A stretch of 12,066 nt of DNA from CAIRDP01 sp037138335 (GTDB taxonomy: Bacteria; Bacteroidota; Bacteroidia; Bacteroidales; FEN-979), in contig JBAXIO010000034.1 of NCBI GenBank assembly GCA_037138335.1, positions 1-12,066 on the forward strand. Direction: 5' to 3'. Shown piece after piece: positions 5,954-12,066 of this stretch. Positions within the stretch are counted from its first letter, which is position 1. Every line of letters begins with the position of its first letter. The notes beneath the pieces were generated by a model, which had not been told where the DNA came from, searched no databases, and saw only the letters and a program-made list of their open reading frames with translations. Both the position numbers and the translations under genes were made by a program.

Positions 5954-8395
5954 ATGGAATCCGAAAGCCCAATAAACACTACTGAAATACTTGAACATTT
6001 TTCTGAAGGATTCCTGCTGATAAATCCCGAGGGTAAAATGATTTTCTGGAATAAGGCGCTGGAAGAGATCACGGGAATGAAACGGGAAGAGGTCCTCAAC
6101 AGGTACCAGTGGGAAGTGATGTACGAACTTATTGTACCCGAAAAACGATCACCGGAGATCCTGGAACGTGTTAAAAATGCAATGACGGAGGCATTTAAAA
6201 CCGGGGGACATTCTATAGTCGATGCTGTTAAGGAGGCCAGGATCTTTACAAAAAGAGGAGAGAGAAAAACCATTCTCCAGACGGCTTTCATGTATAAAAG
6301 CGATAAGGGATTCAGCCTGGGTGCGATTATCAGGGATATCACCGAGAGGAAAAATATTGAGGAGGAACTGAGACAAAAAGAAAATCGATACCGCCTTATT
6401 TTTGAATCAGCCCATGACTCCATCTTCCTTATGGACAAGGACGTGTTTATTGATTGTAATCCCAAAACCCTGGAGTCATTTGGCTGCCGTCGTGAAGACA
6501 TCATCGGGCAAAATCCCTACACCTGGTCTCCTGAGTTCCAGCCCGACGGGATGAAATCTGTCGATAAAGCCCTTGAAAAAATCAAGCTTGCCAGTGAAGG
6601 GAACCCACAGTCTTTCGAATGGGTGCATAAGCGTCTCGACGGACAGGCATTCGAAGCCGAAGTAAGCCTGAATAATGTCAACCTGGATGGAAAAATTTAC
6701 ATCCAGGCTATGGTGAGGAATGTAAGCAAACGGAATAAAGCCAATAAGCAGTTGAGGGAATTCAGCAAATGCCTGCTGAATTTCAAGACCGACTCGGTAC
6801 AGAATATCCAGTCGATGACCAGGGTGTTCGCTGAGATCATCGGGGCTGATGCGGCCTTGTATAACAGGCTTGAAGGGGAATACCTGCATACCCTCGGTAA
6901 AGCAGGGGTCCCCGCCGATTATATTCAGCTCGACAAAGCCGACGGGCATTTATGTTTTGACGTAATTCAAAAACAATCCAGGGAAATCTTCCTGGTCCAT
7001 GACCTGCCATCAAGTGAGTATTATGCCACCGATCCCAATGTAAAAAAATATGGCCTGCAAACCTATATGGGACACCCGGTGAGGTTCGGGGAGAAAACCA
7101 TAGGTTCCCTCTGCGCCGTGTTCACTCATGATTTTCACCCCGACGAGGCCGATAAACTGATCCTCTCGATGGTTGCTTCTGCGATCGGCATGGAAGAAGA
7201 GAGGCTGGGCGAGTATTATAAACTGCAGGAAAGTGAAAAAAAGTACCAGGATCTGACGAGGATATTCAGGCTGATGGCCGATAACATGCCTGATAAACTC
7301 TGGGCCAAGGATCTTGAGAAAAAATACCTTTTCGCAAATAAGTCACATGCTGAAATTTCACTGCAGGCCAAAGATGTGGAAGAACCGGTCGGCAAGACCG
7401 ATCTGTTCTTTGCCGAAAGGCAGAGAGCACTTCATCCTGACGATCCCAATTATTATACTTTCGGTGAACTCTGCCGTGATACCGATGAAATCATAATGAA
7501 ATCAAGAAAGGCCGAGAAATTCGAAGAATCGGGATTCCTGAACGGGAAACATACCATTTTTGATGTTTATAAAGCCCCGATCTTAGATGAGAAGGGAGAA
7601 ATGATAGGCACTGTGGGCACGGCCCGGGAGGTTACCAAGGAAAAAGAAGTGGAGCAGAAGATCAGGAAATATACCGAGGACCTCCAGGAATTGAACAATT
7701 CCAAAGACAAGTTCTTTTCTATAATCTCCCACGACCTCAAAGGGCCTTTCAATGCCATTCTTGGTTTTTCTGAAATACTTACAAGGGAATGGGATGATTT
7801 CACTGATGAGGAACGCCAGCATTTTGTGCTCAACATCCATTCATCGGCACAAAATACCTTTAAACTGCTTGAAAACCTCCTGGCCTGGTCCATCGCCCAA
7901 ACCGGCAGGCAAAACTTCAACCCTTTCCCGGTCGATATGAGCGTGGTGACCAACGATATGGTGATCCTGCTGCGCGACCAGGCTGAGAAAAAACAGATCA
8001 AGATCTTCACTGCGGTGAATTTCGGAACGGTTGTTCTGGCTGATGAACAGATGGTGAGAACGGTCATCCGCAATCTAATCTCAAATGCAATTAAATTTAC
8101 CCCGCTGGGCGGACAGGTCAAGATTTATACCGAATTGGTAAAGGGAGAAACAGATAGTCAGGAAATGATCAGGATCTGTGTTACCGACACCGGTGTTGGG
8201 ATATCAGCAGAGAATCTTGATAAATTATTCAGGATAGATCAGCAATTGAGGTCTTCCGGGACGGCTAATGAAAAGGGTACAGGTTTGGGGCTGATCCTCT
8301 GCAAAGAACTTATCGACAAGCATGGCGGAAAGATCTGGGTTGAAAGCGAAGTTGGGAAGGGGAGTAAGTTCTGCGTGACGCTGCCGAAAGTTTAG
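5954..8395 (+). CDS. Soluble multi-sensor histidine kinase (PAS-PAS-GAF-PAS-HisKA-HATPase)
   Basis: This is an 813-residue signalling kinase with no signal peptide or membrane segment, so it should be cytoplasmic. Domains in order are PAS1 (about 8-130, ending in RDITERK), PAS2 (about 142-260), GAF (about 270-415), PAS3 (about 430-572, starting NMPDKLWAKD and ending AREVTKE), the dimerisation/phosphoacceptor domain (about 585-655), and the ATPase domain (about 695-812). The phosphoacceptor is H593 in ISHDLKGP. The ATP site shows an N-box with N711 (NLISNAIKF), G1 D745 (DTGVGI) and G2 GTGLGL at 775-780. It ends at the ATPase domain, with no fused receiver. No response regulator lies within the window, so its partner must be encoded elsewhere. 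The ligand is unknown: I see no haem- or flavin-specific signature I would trust. The gene is divergent from lnt and ends 8 bases before a repeat array. Confidence 0.93.
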   Translation: MESESPINTTEILEHFSEGFLLINPEGKMIFWNKALEEITGMKREEVLNRYQWEVMYELIVPEKRSPEILERVKNAMTEAFKTGGHSIVDAVKEARIFTKRGERKTILQTAFMYKSDKGFSLGAIIRDITERKNIEEELRQKENRYRLIFESAHDSIFLMDKDVFIDCNPKTLESFGCRREDIIGQNPYTWSPEFQPDGMKSVDKALEKIKLASEGNPQSFEWVHKRLDGQAFEAEVSLNNVNLDGKIYIQAMVRNVSKRNKANKQLREFSKCLLNFKTDSVQNIQSMTRVFAEIIGADAALYNRLEGEYLHTLGKAGVPADYIQLDKADGHLCFDVIQKQSREIFLVHDLPSSEYYATDPNVKKYGLQTYMGHPVRFGEKTIGSLCAVFTHDFHPDEADKLILSMVASAIGMEEERLGEYYKLQESEKKYQDLTRIFRLMADNMPDKLWAKDLEKKYLFANKSHAEISLQAKDVEEPVGKTDLFFAERQRALHPDDPNYYTFGELCRDTDEIIMKSRKAEKFEESGFLNGKHTIFDVYKAPILDEKGEMIGTVGTAREVTKEKEVEQKIRKYTEDLQELNNSKDKFFSIISHDLKGPFNAILGFSEILTREWDDFTDEERQHFVLNIHSSAQNTFKLLENLLAWSIAQTGRQNFNPFPVDMSVVTNDMVILLRDQAEKKQIKIFTAVNFGTVVLADEQMVRTVIRNLISNAIKFTPLGGQVKIYTELVKGETDSQEMIRICVTDTGVGISAENLDKLFRIDQQLRSSGTANEKGTGLGLILCKELIDKHGGKIWVESEVGKGSKFCVTLPKV

Positions 8396-8403
8396 CGGGA
8401 TGG

Positions 8404-8499
8404 CTGGAGAGCTGGATGACTGGATAGCTGGATGACTGGATTACTGGATTACTGGATGACTGGATAACTGGATAACTGGATAACTGGACAACTAGATAT
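8404..8499 (+). repeat. Intergenic octamer array (CTGGATNN)
   Basis: About eleven consecutive 8-base units of the form CTGGATNN (first CTGGAGAG, later CTGGACAA) are followed by a decayed unit. The array starts 8 bases after the histidine kinase stop. It is the same family as the polA linker array at 1-120. Here identical neighbouring units occur (CTGGATTA twice, CTGGATAA three times), with no sign of a three-unit phase. Confidence 0.93.
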
Positions 8500-8516
8500 C
8501 CAGCTACCCAGTTATC
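8471..8516. terminator. Large imperfect hairpin between convergent genes, possible bidirectional terminator
   Basis: Bases 8471-8487 and 8500-8516 are inverted repeats, 15 of 17 positions pairing, around a 12-base loop. This is where the octamer array meets its own reversed form. The position between two convergent genes suits transcription ending, but there is no T-run, so the function is inferred only from place and shape. Confidence 0.35.
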
Positions 8517-8646
8517 GCAGCGAAGCTGCTGACCCAGTCATCGCAGCGCAGCTGCCGACCCAGTTATCGCAGCGCAGCTGCCGACCCAGTCATCGCAGCG
8601 AAGCTGCCGACCCAGTTATCGCAGCGAAGCTGCTGACCCAGTTATC
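8507..8646. repeat. 26-base hairpin repeat array next to trpS
   Basis: Five tandem 26-base units (8507, 8533, 8559, 8585, 8611) are followed by a 10-base partial unit ending at 8646, where it overlaps the trpS stop codon by one base. Each unit holds the palindromic core GCAGCGAAGCTGC or GCAGCGCAGCTGC (5-base stem, 3-base loop). Only a few positions vary (T/C, A/C, T/C). A CRISPR array is excluded because there are no unique spacers. The reverse-oriented family recurs at 11960-12066. Confidence 0.95.
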
Positions 8647-9641
8647 TAGAAACTCCTGAACCCGATAATCTCTCGTACTTCTTTAATGGTTTTCGATGCT
8701 GAAGCATGTGCTTTCTCTGCGCCAAGCCTTGCGACTTTGCTGATATAGGCCTCGTCGGCATTGATCCTGAGAATTTCTTCGCGGATAGGGGTGGTGAACC
8801 TGATGATATCTTCGGCCAGCTGCTTTTTCAGGTCACCGTAACGGATCTGGCAGGTGTTATAAAGAGCATTGAAATGATCGTAGGTTTCTTTGGGAGAAAA
8901 ATCCTCCATCAGGGTGAACAGGTTCTGAACAGCCTGGGCCTTGGGCGAATCAGGTGCTGTCGGACCGGTATCGGTTGTGGCTCTCATTACTTTCTTGCGG
9001 ATGACTTCCGGGGGATCAGCTAAAAAGATCGCTGAGCTTTCGTTGTCGGATTTCGACATTTTCATCGAACCATCCAGACCTGGGATCTTCACAAGTTCTT
9101 CTCCGAAATTATATGCCTGTGGCTCGGGGAAGTAATCCACTTTATACATCCGGTTGAAGCGGTTCGCAAAAGTGCGGGTCATCTCCAGGTGCTGCTCCTG
9201 GTCCTTGCCCACGGGTACCTTATGTGCCTTATGGATAATGATATCCGCAGCCATCAAAGTAGGATAGGTAAGCAGGCCTGCATTGACATTATCGGGCTGG
9301 GTGCGGATCTTTTCCTTGAATGAAGTGCAGCGCTCGAGTTCGCCCACGTATGCGTTCATGTTTAGGAGCAGGTACAGCTCTGCTGTTTCAGGGAGGTCGC
9401 TCTGGATGTAAATGGTTGCTTTCTCTGGGTCGAGCCCTGCTGCAAGGAATTCTGCCAGGACGGTTTTCACGTTCCCGTGCAGGTCGGCAGGAGTGGGGTG
9501 AGTGGTAAGGGAATGATAATCTGCAATAAAAAAATAGCAGTTATTCTCCTGCTGCATCCTGATGAAATTCTTCAGGGCGCCGAAGTAATTGCCGAGGTGA
9601 AGGTTGCCGGTTGGGCGTATGCCGCTGACGACGGTTTGCAT
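8646..9641 (-). CDS. trpS: Tryptophan--tRNA ligase
   Basis: This cytoplasmic class I aminoacyl-tRNA synthetase charges tRNA(Trp). Its 331 residues match the usual bacterial length. The HIGH-type signature is PTGNLHLGN with H15-N18, and the KMSKS loop is K194-S198, preceded by the family-typical DGSM. Other expected segments are YPTLMAADI and VPVGKDQEQHLE, which shape the tryptophan pocket and adenylate site. The start at 9641 directly precedes the QTVVSGIRPTG strand, as in the family. The stop codon (TAG) overlaps the first base of a tandem repeat. The next gene upstream, rng, is on the same strand 110 bases away, across a mirrored repeat. I see no clear TAnnTTTG element before trpS, so read-through from rng is possible. 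Confidence 0.96.
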   Translation of the reverse strand: MQTVVSGIRPTGNLHLGNYFGALKNFIRMQQENNCYFFIADYHSLTTHPTPADLHGNVKTVLAEFLAAGLDPEKATIYIQSDLPETAELYLLLNMNAYVGELERCTSFKEKIRTQPDNVNAGLLTYPTLMAADIIIHKAHKVPVGKDQEQHLEMTRTFANRFNRMYKVDYFPEPQAYNFGEELVKIPGLDGSMKMSKSDNESSAIFLADPPEVIRKKVMRATTDTGPTAPDSPKAQAVQNLFTLMEDFSPKETYDHFNALYNTCQIRYGDLKKQLAEDIIRFTTPIREEILRINADEAYISKVARLGAEKAHASASKTIKEVREIIGFRSF

Positions 9642-9650
9642 AGGTTATAA

Positions 9651-9749
9651 CGTTAGGAAAGTCGTAAGGAAAAACGTGAGGGTAATATGAGAAGAAAACC
9701 GGACTTCATTACGATATTCTTCACGAATTTCGTCACGTTCTTCATTACG
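9651..9749. repeat. Mirrored 12-base repeat array between rng and trpS
   Basis: The left half (9651-9698) is four degenerate 12-base plus-strand units such as CGTTAGGAAAGT, CGTAAGGAAAAA and CGTGAGGGTAAT. The right half, read on the minus strand from 9749, gives CGTAATGAAGAA, CGTGACGAAATT, CGTGAAGAATAT and CGTAATGAAGTC. The two halves therefore form an inverted pair around about 9700. The array fills nearly the whole 110-base gap. Confidence 0.75.
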
Positions 9750-9751
9750 GT

Positions 9752-11305
9752 TTACATTTTAATCTCGTCCCCATGATCATTATAGAAATGATATTCGAGG
9801 AAATGATAGGCGTTCTGGGGTTCCAGGGTCAGTTTGACCCCGTATTTCTTCTTCCATTTCCTGAGCTCGTTGAAAAACATTCCTTTTGTGAGGTAGGCAT
9901 GGATATAGGGGTGAACGATCAGGGTGAGGTTCTTTTCATTTTGTTCGCGGACGAGGTAGCTCAGGTTATTCTCGATCTCGTCGGTGAGCAGTATGCTTGG
10001 GCGTATTTCCCCGCTGCCGTCGCATGAGGGGCACCTCTCGAGTATCTGCACGTTCATTTCGGGACGCACCCTCTGGCGTGTGATCTGCACCAAACCGAAT
10101 TTGCTCGGGGGAAGTATACTGTGCTTTGCACGGTCCCTTTTCATTTCCTCCCTGAGCTTGTCATAAAGCTTGCGCCTGTTCTGGCCCAGGGTCATATCAA
10201 TAAAATCGATCACAATGATGCCGCCCATATCGCGCAACCTGAGTTGCCTGGCAACTTCAGCCGCGGCCTCCAGGTTGGTCTCGAGGGCATTCATCTCCTG
10301 GTTCTGGTCCTGGTTCACCCGGTGCCCGCTGTTGATATCGATGACATGAAGCGCTTCGGTATGTTCGATCACAAGGTAAGTCCCGCTTTTGATCGTAACT
10401 GTTTTACCGAAGGTGCCTTTGATCTGCTTGTCGACGCCGTACTGTTCAAAGATGGGGGTCTTGCCCGTGTGAAGCTTTACAATGCCGACTTTATCGGGAA
10501 AGATCTTCCCGATATACGCCCTGATCTCATCGTAGAGGGTGGAGTCGTTTACCACGATGTTGTTGAAGGATTCGTTCAGGGCATCCCTGAGAATGGCCGA
10601 AGTACGGTCGATCTCGCCGATGATCTTCATAGGAGGCTTGGCGGCCGACAGTTTCATCGAAATCGATTCCCAGCGTTTGTACAATGCCCTTAAATCGGCA
10701 TCCAGGTCGGCAACCAGTTTGTTTTCGGCCACTGTGCGGATGATAACCCCGCAGTTTTTAGGCTTGATACTGGTAATCAGACGTTTCAACCGGTTACGCT
10801 CTTCCGCCGACTTGATCTTCTGAGAAACAGAAATTTTATCGGAGAAGGGGATCAGTACCAGGTACCTTCCCGCAAAGGCGAGTTCCGAGGAAACCCTCGG
10901 GCCTTTTGTCGAAATAGGTTCTTTGGCGATCTGGATCAGGATATTCTGACCTGATTTCAATACATGGTTGATCCTGCCTGTCTTAATAATTTCAGGTTCG
11001 AAGGCGAAATCACCTATATTGATGTTATGCGCGTTGCCGCTCTGCGCCTGGCGAATATATTTGAGAAGGGACTGTACTTGCGGACCAAGGTCGAGGTAGT
11101 GAAGGAATGCGTCCTTCTCATAGCCTACGTCAACGAAAGCCGCGTTCAGCCCTGGCATGATCTTCTTGATCCGCCCCAAATAAATATCGCCTACGGAATA
11201 CTCGTTGTTCGATCTTTCCTTATTTAACTCAACGAGGAGTTTGTCTTCCAGAAGGGCAATTTCAACTTCCGAAGAAGTCGAGTTGATAATGAGTTCCTTG
11301 TTCAC
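9752..11305 (-). CDS. rng: Ribonuclease E/G family endoribonuclease (RNase G type)
   Basis: This endoribonuclease cuts single-stranded RNA and is used in rRNA maturation and mRNA decay. Its 517 residues are close to RNase G length, with no long disordered scaffold tail as in RNase E. An S1-like RNA-binding region lies at about 36-125 (GDIYLGRIKKIMPGLNAAFV). The catalytic metal ligands are D323 (HVIDINSG) and D367 (IIVIDFIDM), spaced as in E. coli D303 and D346. The zinc-link CPSCDGSG has C425 and C428. The start is GTG at 11305, followed by NKELIIN, as expected for the family. The gene lies 98 bases after the small basic gene on the same strand, likely one operon with HU. Two short hairpins lie in that 98-base leader. 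Confidence 0.95.
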   Translation of the reverse strand: MNKELIINSTSSEVEIALLEDKLLVELNKERSNNEYSVGDIYLGRIKKIMPGLNAAFVDVGYEKDAFLHYLDLGPQVQSLLKYIRQAQSGNAHNINIGDFAFEPEIIKTGRINHVLKSGQNILIQIAKEPISTKGPRVSSELAFAGRYLVLIPFSDKISVSQKIKSAEERNRLKRLITSIKPKNCGVIIRTVAENKLVADLDADLRALYKRWESISMKLSAAKPPMKIIGEIDRTSAILRDALNESFNNIVVNDSTLYDEIRAYIGKIFPDKVGIVKLHTGKTPIFEQYGVDKQIKGTFGKTVTIKSGTYLVIEHTEALHVIDINSGHRVNQDQNQEMNALETNLEAAAEVARQLRLRDMGGIIVIDFIDMTLGQNRRKLYDKLREEMKRDRAKHSILPPSKFGLVQITRQRVRPEMNVQILERCPSCDGSGEIRPSILLTDEIENNLSYLVREQNEKNLTLIVHPYIHAYLTKGMFFNELRKWKKKYGVKLTLEPQNAYHFLEYHFYNDHGDEIKM

Positions 11306-11332
11306 TTACGATTATATATTGATTACAAATGG

Positions 11333-11402
11333 CCGGATGAGATCCGGGAATTGTAATGAACATAGGAATTGTAGCAGGGAAGGCCCCATGCGTAAAGCAT
11401 GG
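11333..11402 (-). promoter_or_regulatory. Two hairpins in the rng leader
   Basis: CCGGATGAGATCCGG (11333-11347) is a perfect 6-base stem with a 3-base loop, 27 bases before the rng GTG. CCATGC (11386-11391) pairs with GCATGG (11397-11402) around a 5-base loop, directly after the stop of the small basic gene. Neither is followed by a T-run on the minus strand, so they look more like processing or stability elements than terminators. Confidence 0.45.
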
Positions 11403-11403
11403 A

Positions 11404-11493
11404 TTACTTCTTCTTGTGCCGGTTCTTACGCAAGCGTTTTTTACGCTTGTGTGTCGCCATCTTATGTCTTTTACGTTTCTTTCCGCTCGGCAT
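11404..11493 (-). CDS. 29-residue very basic protein, probable small ribosomal protein (AURKAIP1/COX24-like)
   Basis: The frame starts MPSGKKRKRHKMATHKRK and ends KNRHKKK before TAA. Of its 29 residues, 19 are Lys, Arg or His and none are acidic. From memory, nearly the same short protein is found in many Bacteroidota near HU and rng. It resembles the AURKAIP1/COX24 family, which includes the small ribosomal proteins mS38 (mitochondrial) and bS22 (mycobacterial). A structural ribosome role is therefore likely but inferred. It starts 23 bases after the HU stop, on the same strand, with an A-rich upstream and no Shine-Dalgarno. Its size makes it easy to miss in automatic gene calls. Confidence 0.8.
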   Translation of the reverse strand: MPSGKKRKRHKMATHKRKKRLRKNRHKKK

Positions 11494-11516
11494 ATCCTGT
11501 TTTTAAAAAAATTTGC

Positions 11517-11807
11517 TTACTTAACCCGTACGTGGTTTTTAACCTTGTTTACAAAGGTCTTGGCAGGTTTAAAGGCAGGAATATTATGGGCGGGAATAAT
11601 CAAGGTGGTATTCTTTGAAATATTTCTTCCTGTTTTTTCTGCGCGTTTCTTGATGATGAAACTGCCGAATCCCCTGAGATAAACGTTTTGGCCAGTTACC
11701 ATGGAATTTTTAATGGTTTCCATAAAAGCTTCAACAGAAGCCTGGACAGCGACCTTCTCGATTCCGGTCTTGTTAGCAATTTCTGCTACAATTTCTGCTT
11801 TTGTCAT
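11517..11807 (-). CDS. HU/IHF-family DNA-binding protein
   Basis: This is a nucleoid protein that bends DNA as a dimer. The 96 residues begin MTKAEIVAEIA, with the helical dimer half at 1-45. The signature RGFGSF (about 45-50) starts the beta sheet. The flexible DNA-binding arm follows, with the RN...IPA pattern and conserved proline (about 60-76), then PAFKPAK and the C-terminal helix. Whether it works as an HU-like homodimer or an IHF-like subunit cannot be told from sequence alone. It is the first gene of the run HU, small basic protein, rng. A well-matched promoter lies about 70 bases upstream. Confidence 0.95.
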   Translation of the reverse strand: MTKAEIVAEIANKTGIEKVAVQASVEAFMETIKNSMVTGQNVYLRGFGSFIIKKRAEKTGRNISKNTTLIIPAHNIPAFKPAKTFVNKVKNHVRVK

Positions 11808-11875
11808 TGTAATTAAAATTAGAAGTTATATATGATTAATACTGAATAGCTTTGGTTAAACCCGGAACGGGGATG

Positions 11876-11903
11876 CAAATATAGAGCTTTTTCCGGAAAA
11901 CAA
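11876..11903 (-). promoter_or_regulatory. Candidate promoter of the HU operon
   Basis: On the minus strand, TTG (11903-11901) is followed after 17 bases by TATATTTG (11883-11876), a full -7 match. The spacing is slightly shorter than the usual 19-21. Transcription would start near 11869, giving a leader of about 60 bases with a small CCCG-GAA-CGGG hairpin (11861-11871) and an A/T-rich stretch before the ATG. Confidence 0.55.
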
Positions 11904-11959
11904 GCGGGTTGGCGAAATATTTTTACATTTCATGGTGAAAATCTGTCATTTAGTCGGCG

Positions 11960-12066
11960 GATGACTGGGTAAGCAGCTTCGCTGCGATGACTGGGTAAGC
12001 AGCTTCGCTCCGCTTCGCTGCGATGACTGGGTAAGCAGCTTCGCTCCGCTTCGCTGCGATGACTGG
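11960..12066. repeat. Hairpin repeat array at the right edge, inverted relative to the trpS-side array
   Basis: One 26-base unit (11960-11985), two 36-base units (11986-12021 and 12022-12057) and a partial unit run to the window edge. Each starts GATGACTGGGTAAGCAGCTT. The 36-base form carries an extra 10-base GCTTCGCTCC-type piece. The 26-base unit matches the reverse complement of the unit at 8507-8646 at 24 of 26 positions. The rest of 11808-12066 holds only the HU promoter and leader; no gene is visible. Confidence 0.93.

Noticed and set aside
8507..8646. CRISPR array
   Set aside because: The whole 26-base unit repeats with no unique spacers, no leader and no cas genes.
9653..9745. Minus-strand 30-codon frame between rng and trpS
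   Set aside because: It consists almost wholly of the 12-base mirrored repeat and has no sign of being a gene.

Overview
This window looks like part of a chromosome from an uncultured or little-studied member of the Bacteroidota (Bacteroidales-like). The reasons are several matches to the Bacteroidota -7 promoter element TAnnTTTG upstream of genes, no Shine-Dalgarno sequences, a Bacteroidota-type glutaminyl cyclase lipoprotein, a PIN-PhoH protein, and the order HU, tiny basic protein, rng. I ran no database searches; all identifications come from reading motifs.

Layout from left to right. The 5' part of polA (minus strand) covers 1-1143 and runs off the left edge. phoH (plus) occupies 1272-2609. 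A 281-base gap holds a degenerate dispersed repeat. Next come two minus-strand envelope genes: a glutaminyl cyclase lipoprotein (2891-3886) and lnt (4173-5840). A second repeat-filled gap separates them. A large soluble hybrid-sensor histidine kinase follows on the plus strand (5954-8395), divergent from lnt. A gap made almost entirely of tandem repeats separates the kinase from the convergent trpS (8646-9641, minus). A mirrored 12-base repeat array separates trpS from rng (9752-11305, minus). Upstream of rng lie a 29-residue very basic protein (11404-11493) and an HU-type DNA-binding protein (11517-11807), both minus. The right edge ends inside another repeat array.

The genes are mostly core housekeeping. 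They cover DNA replication and repair (PolA), RNA turnover and ribosome function (PhoH, RNase G, the small basic protein), translation (TrpS), lipoprotein and exported-protein maturation (Lnt, glutaminyl cyclase), nucleoid structure (HU) and one orphan signalling kinase. I see no defence system, CRISPR array, prophage, transposase or biosynthetic cluster.

The unusual part is the repeats. Several short repeat families fill intergenic gaps up to the stop codons and also enter reading frames. An octamer family (CTGGATNN) lies in the gap after the histidine kinase and also encodes a 16-residue repeat in the PolA interdomain linker, where the variable bases are phased so that no stop codon arises. 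Another element has matching pieces in two gaps and in frame inside lnt. A 26-base hairpin unit occurs as inverted arrays on both sides of the trpS-rng-HU block. These coding-capable repeats are the best candidates for something undescribed here.
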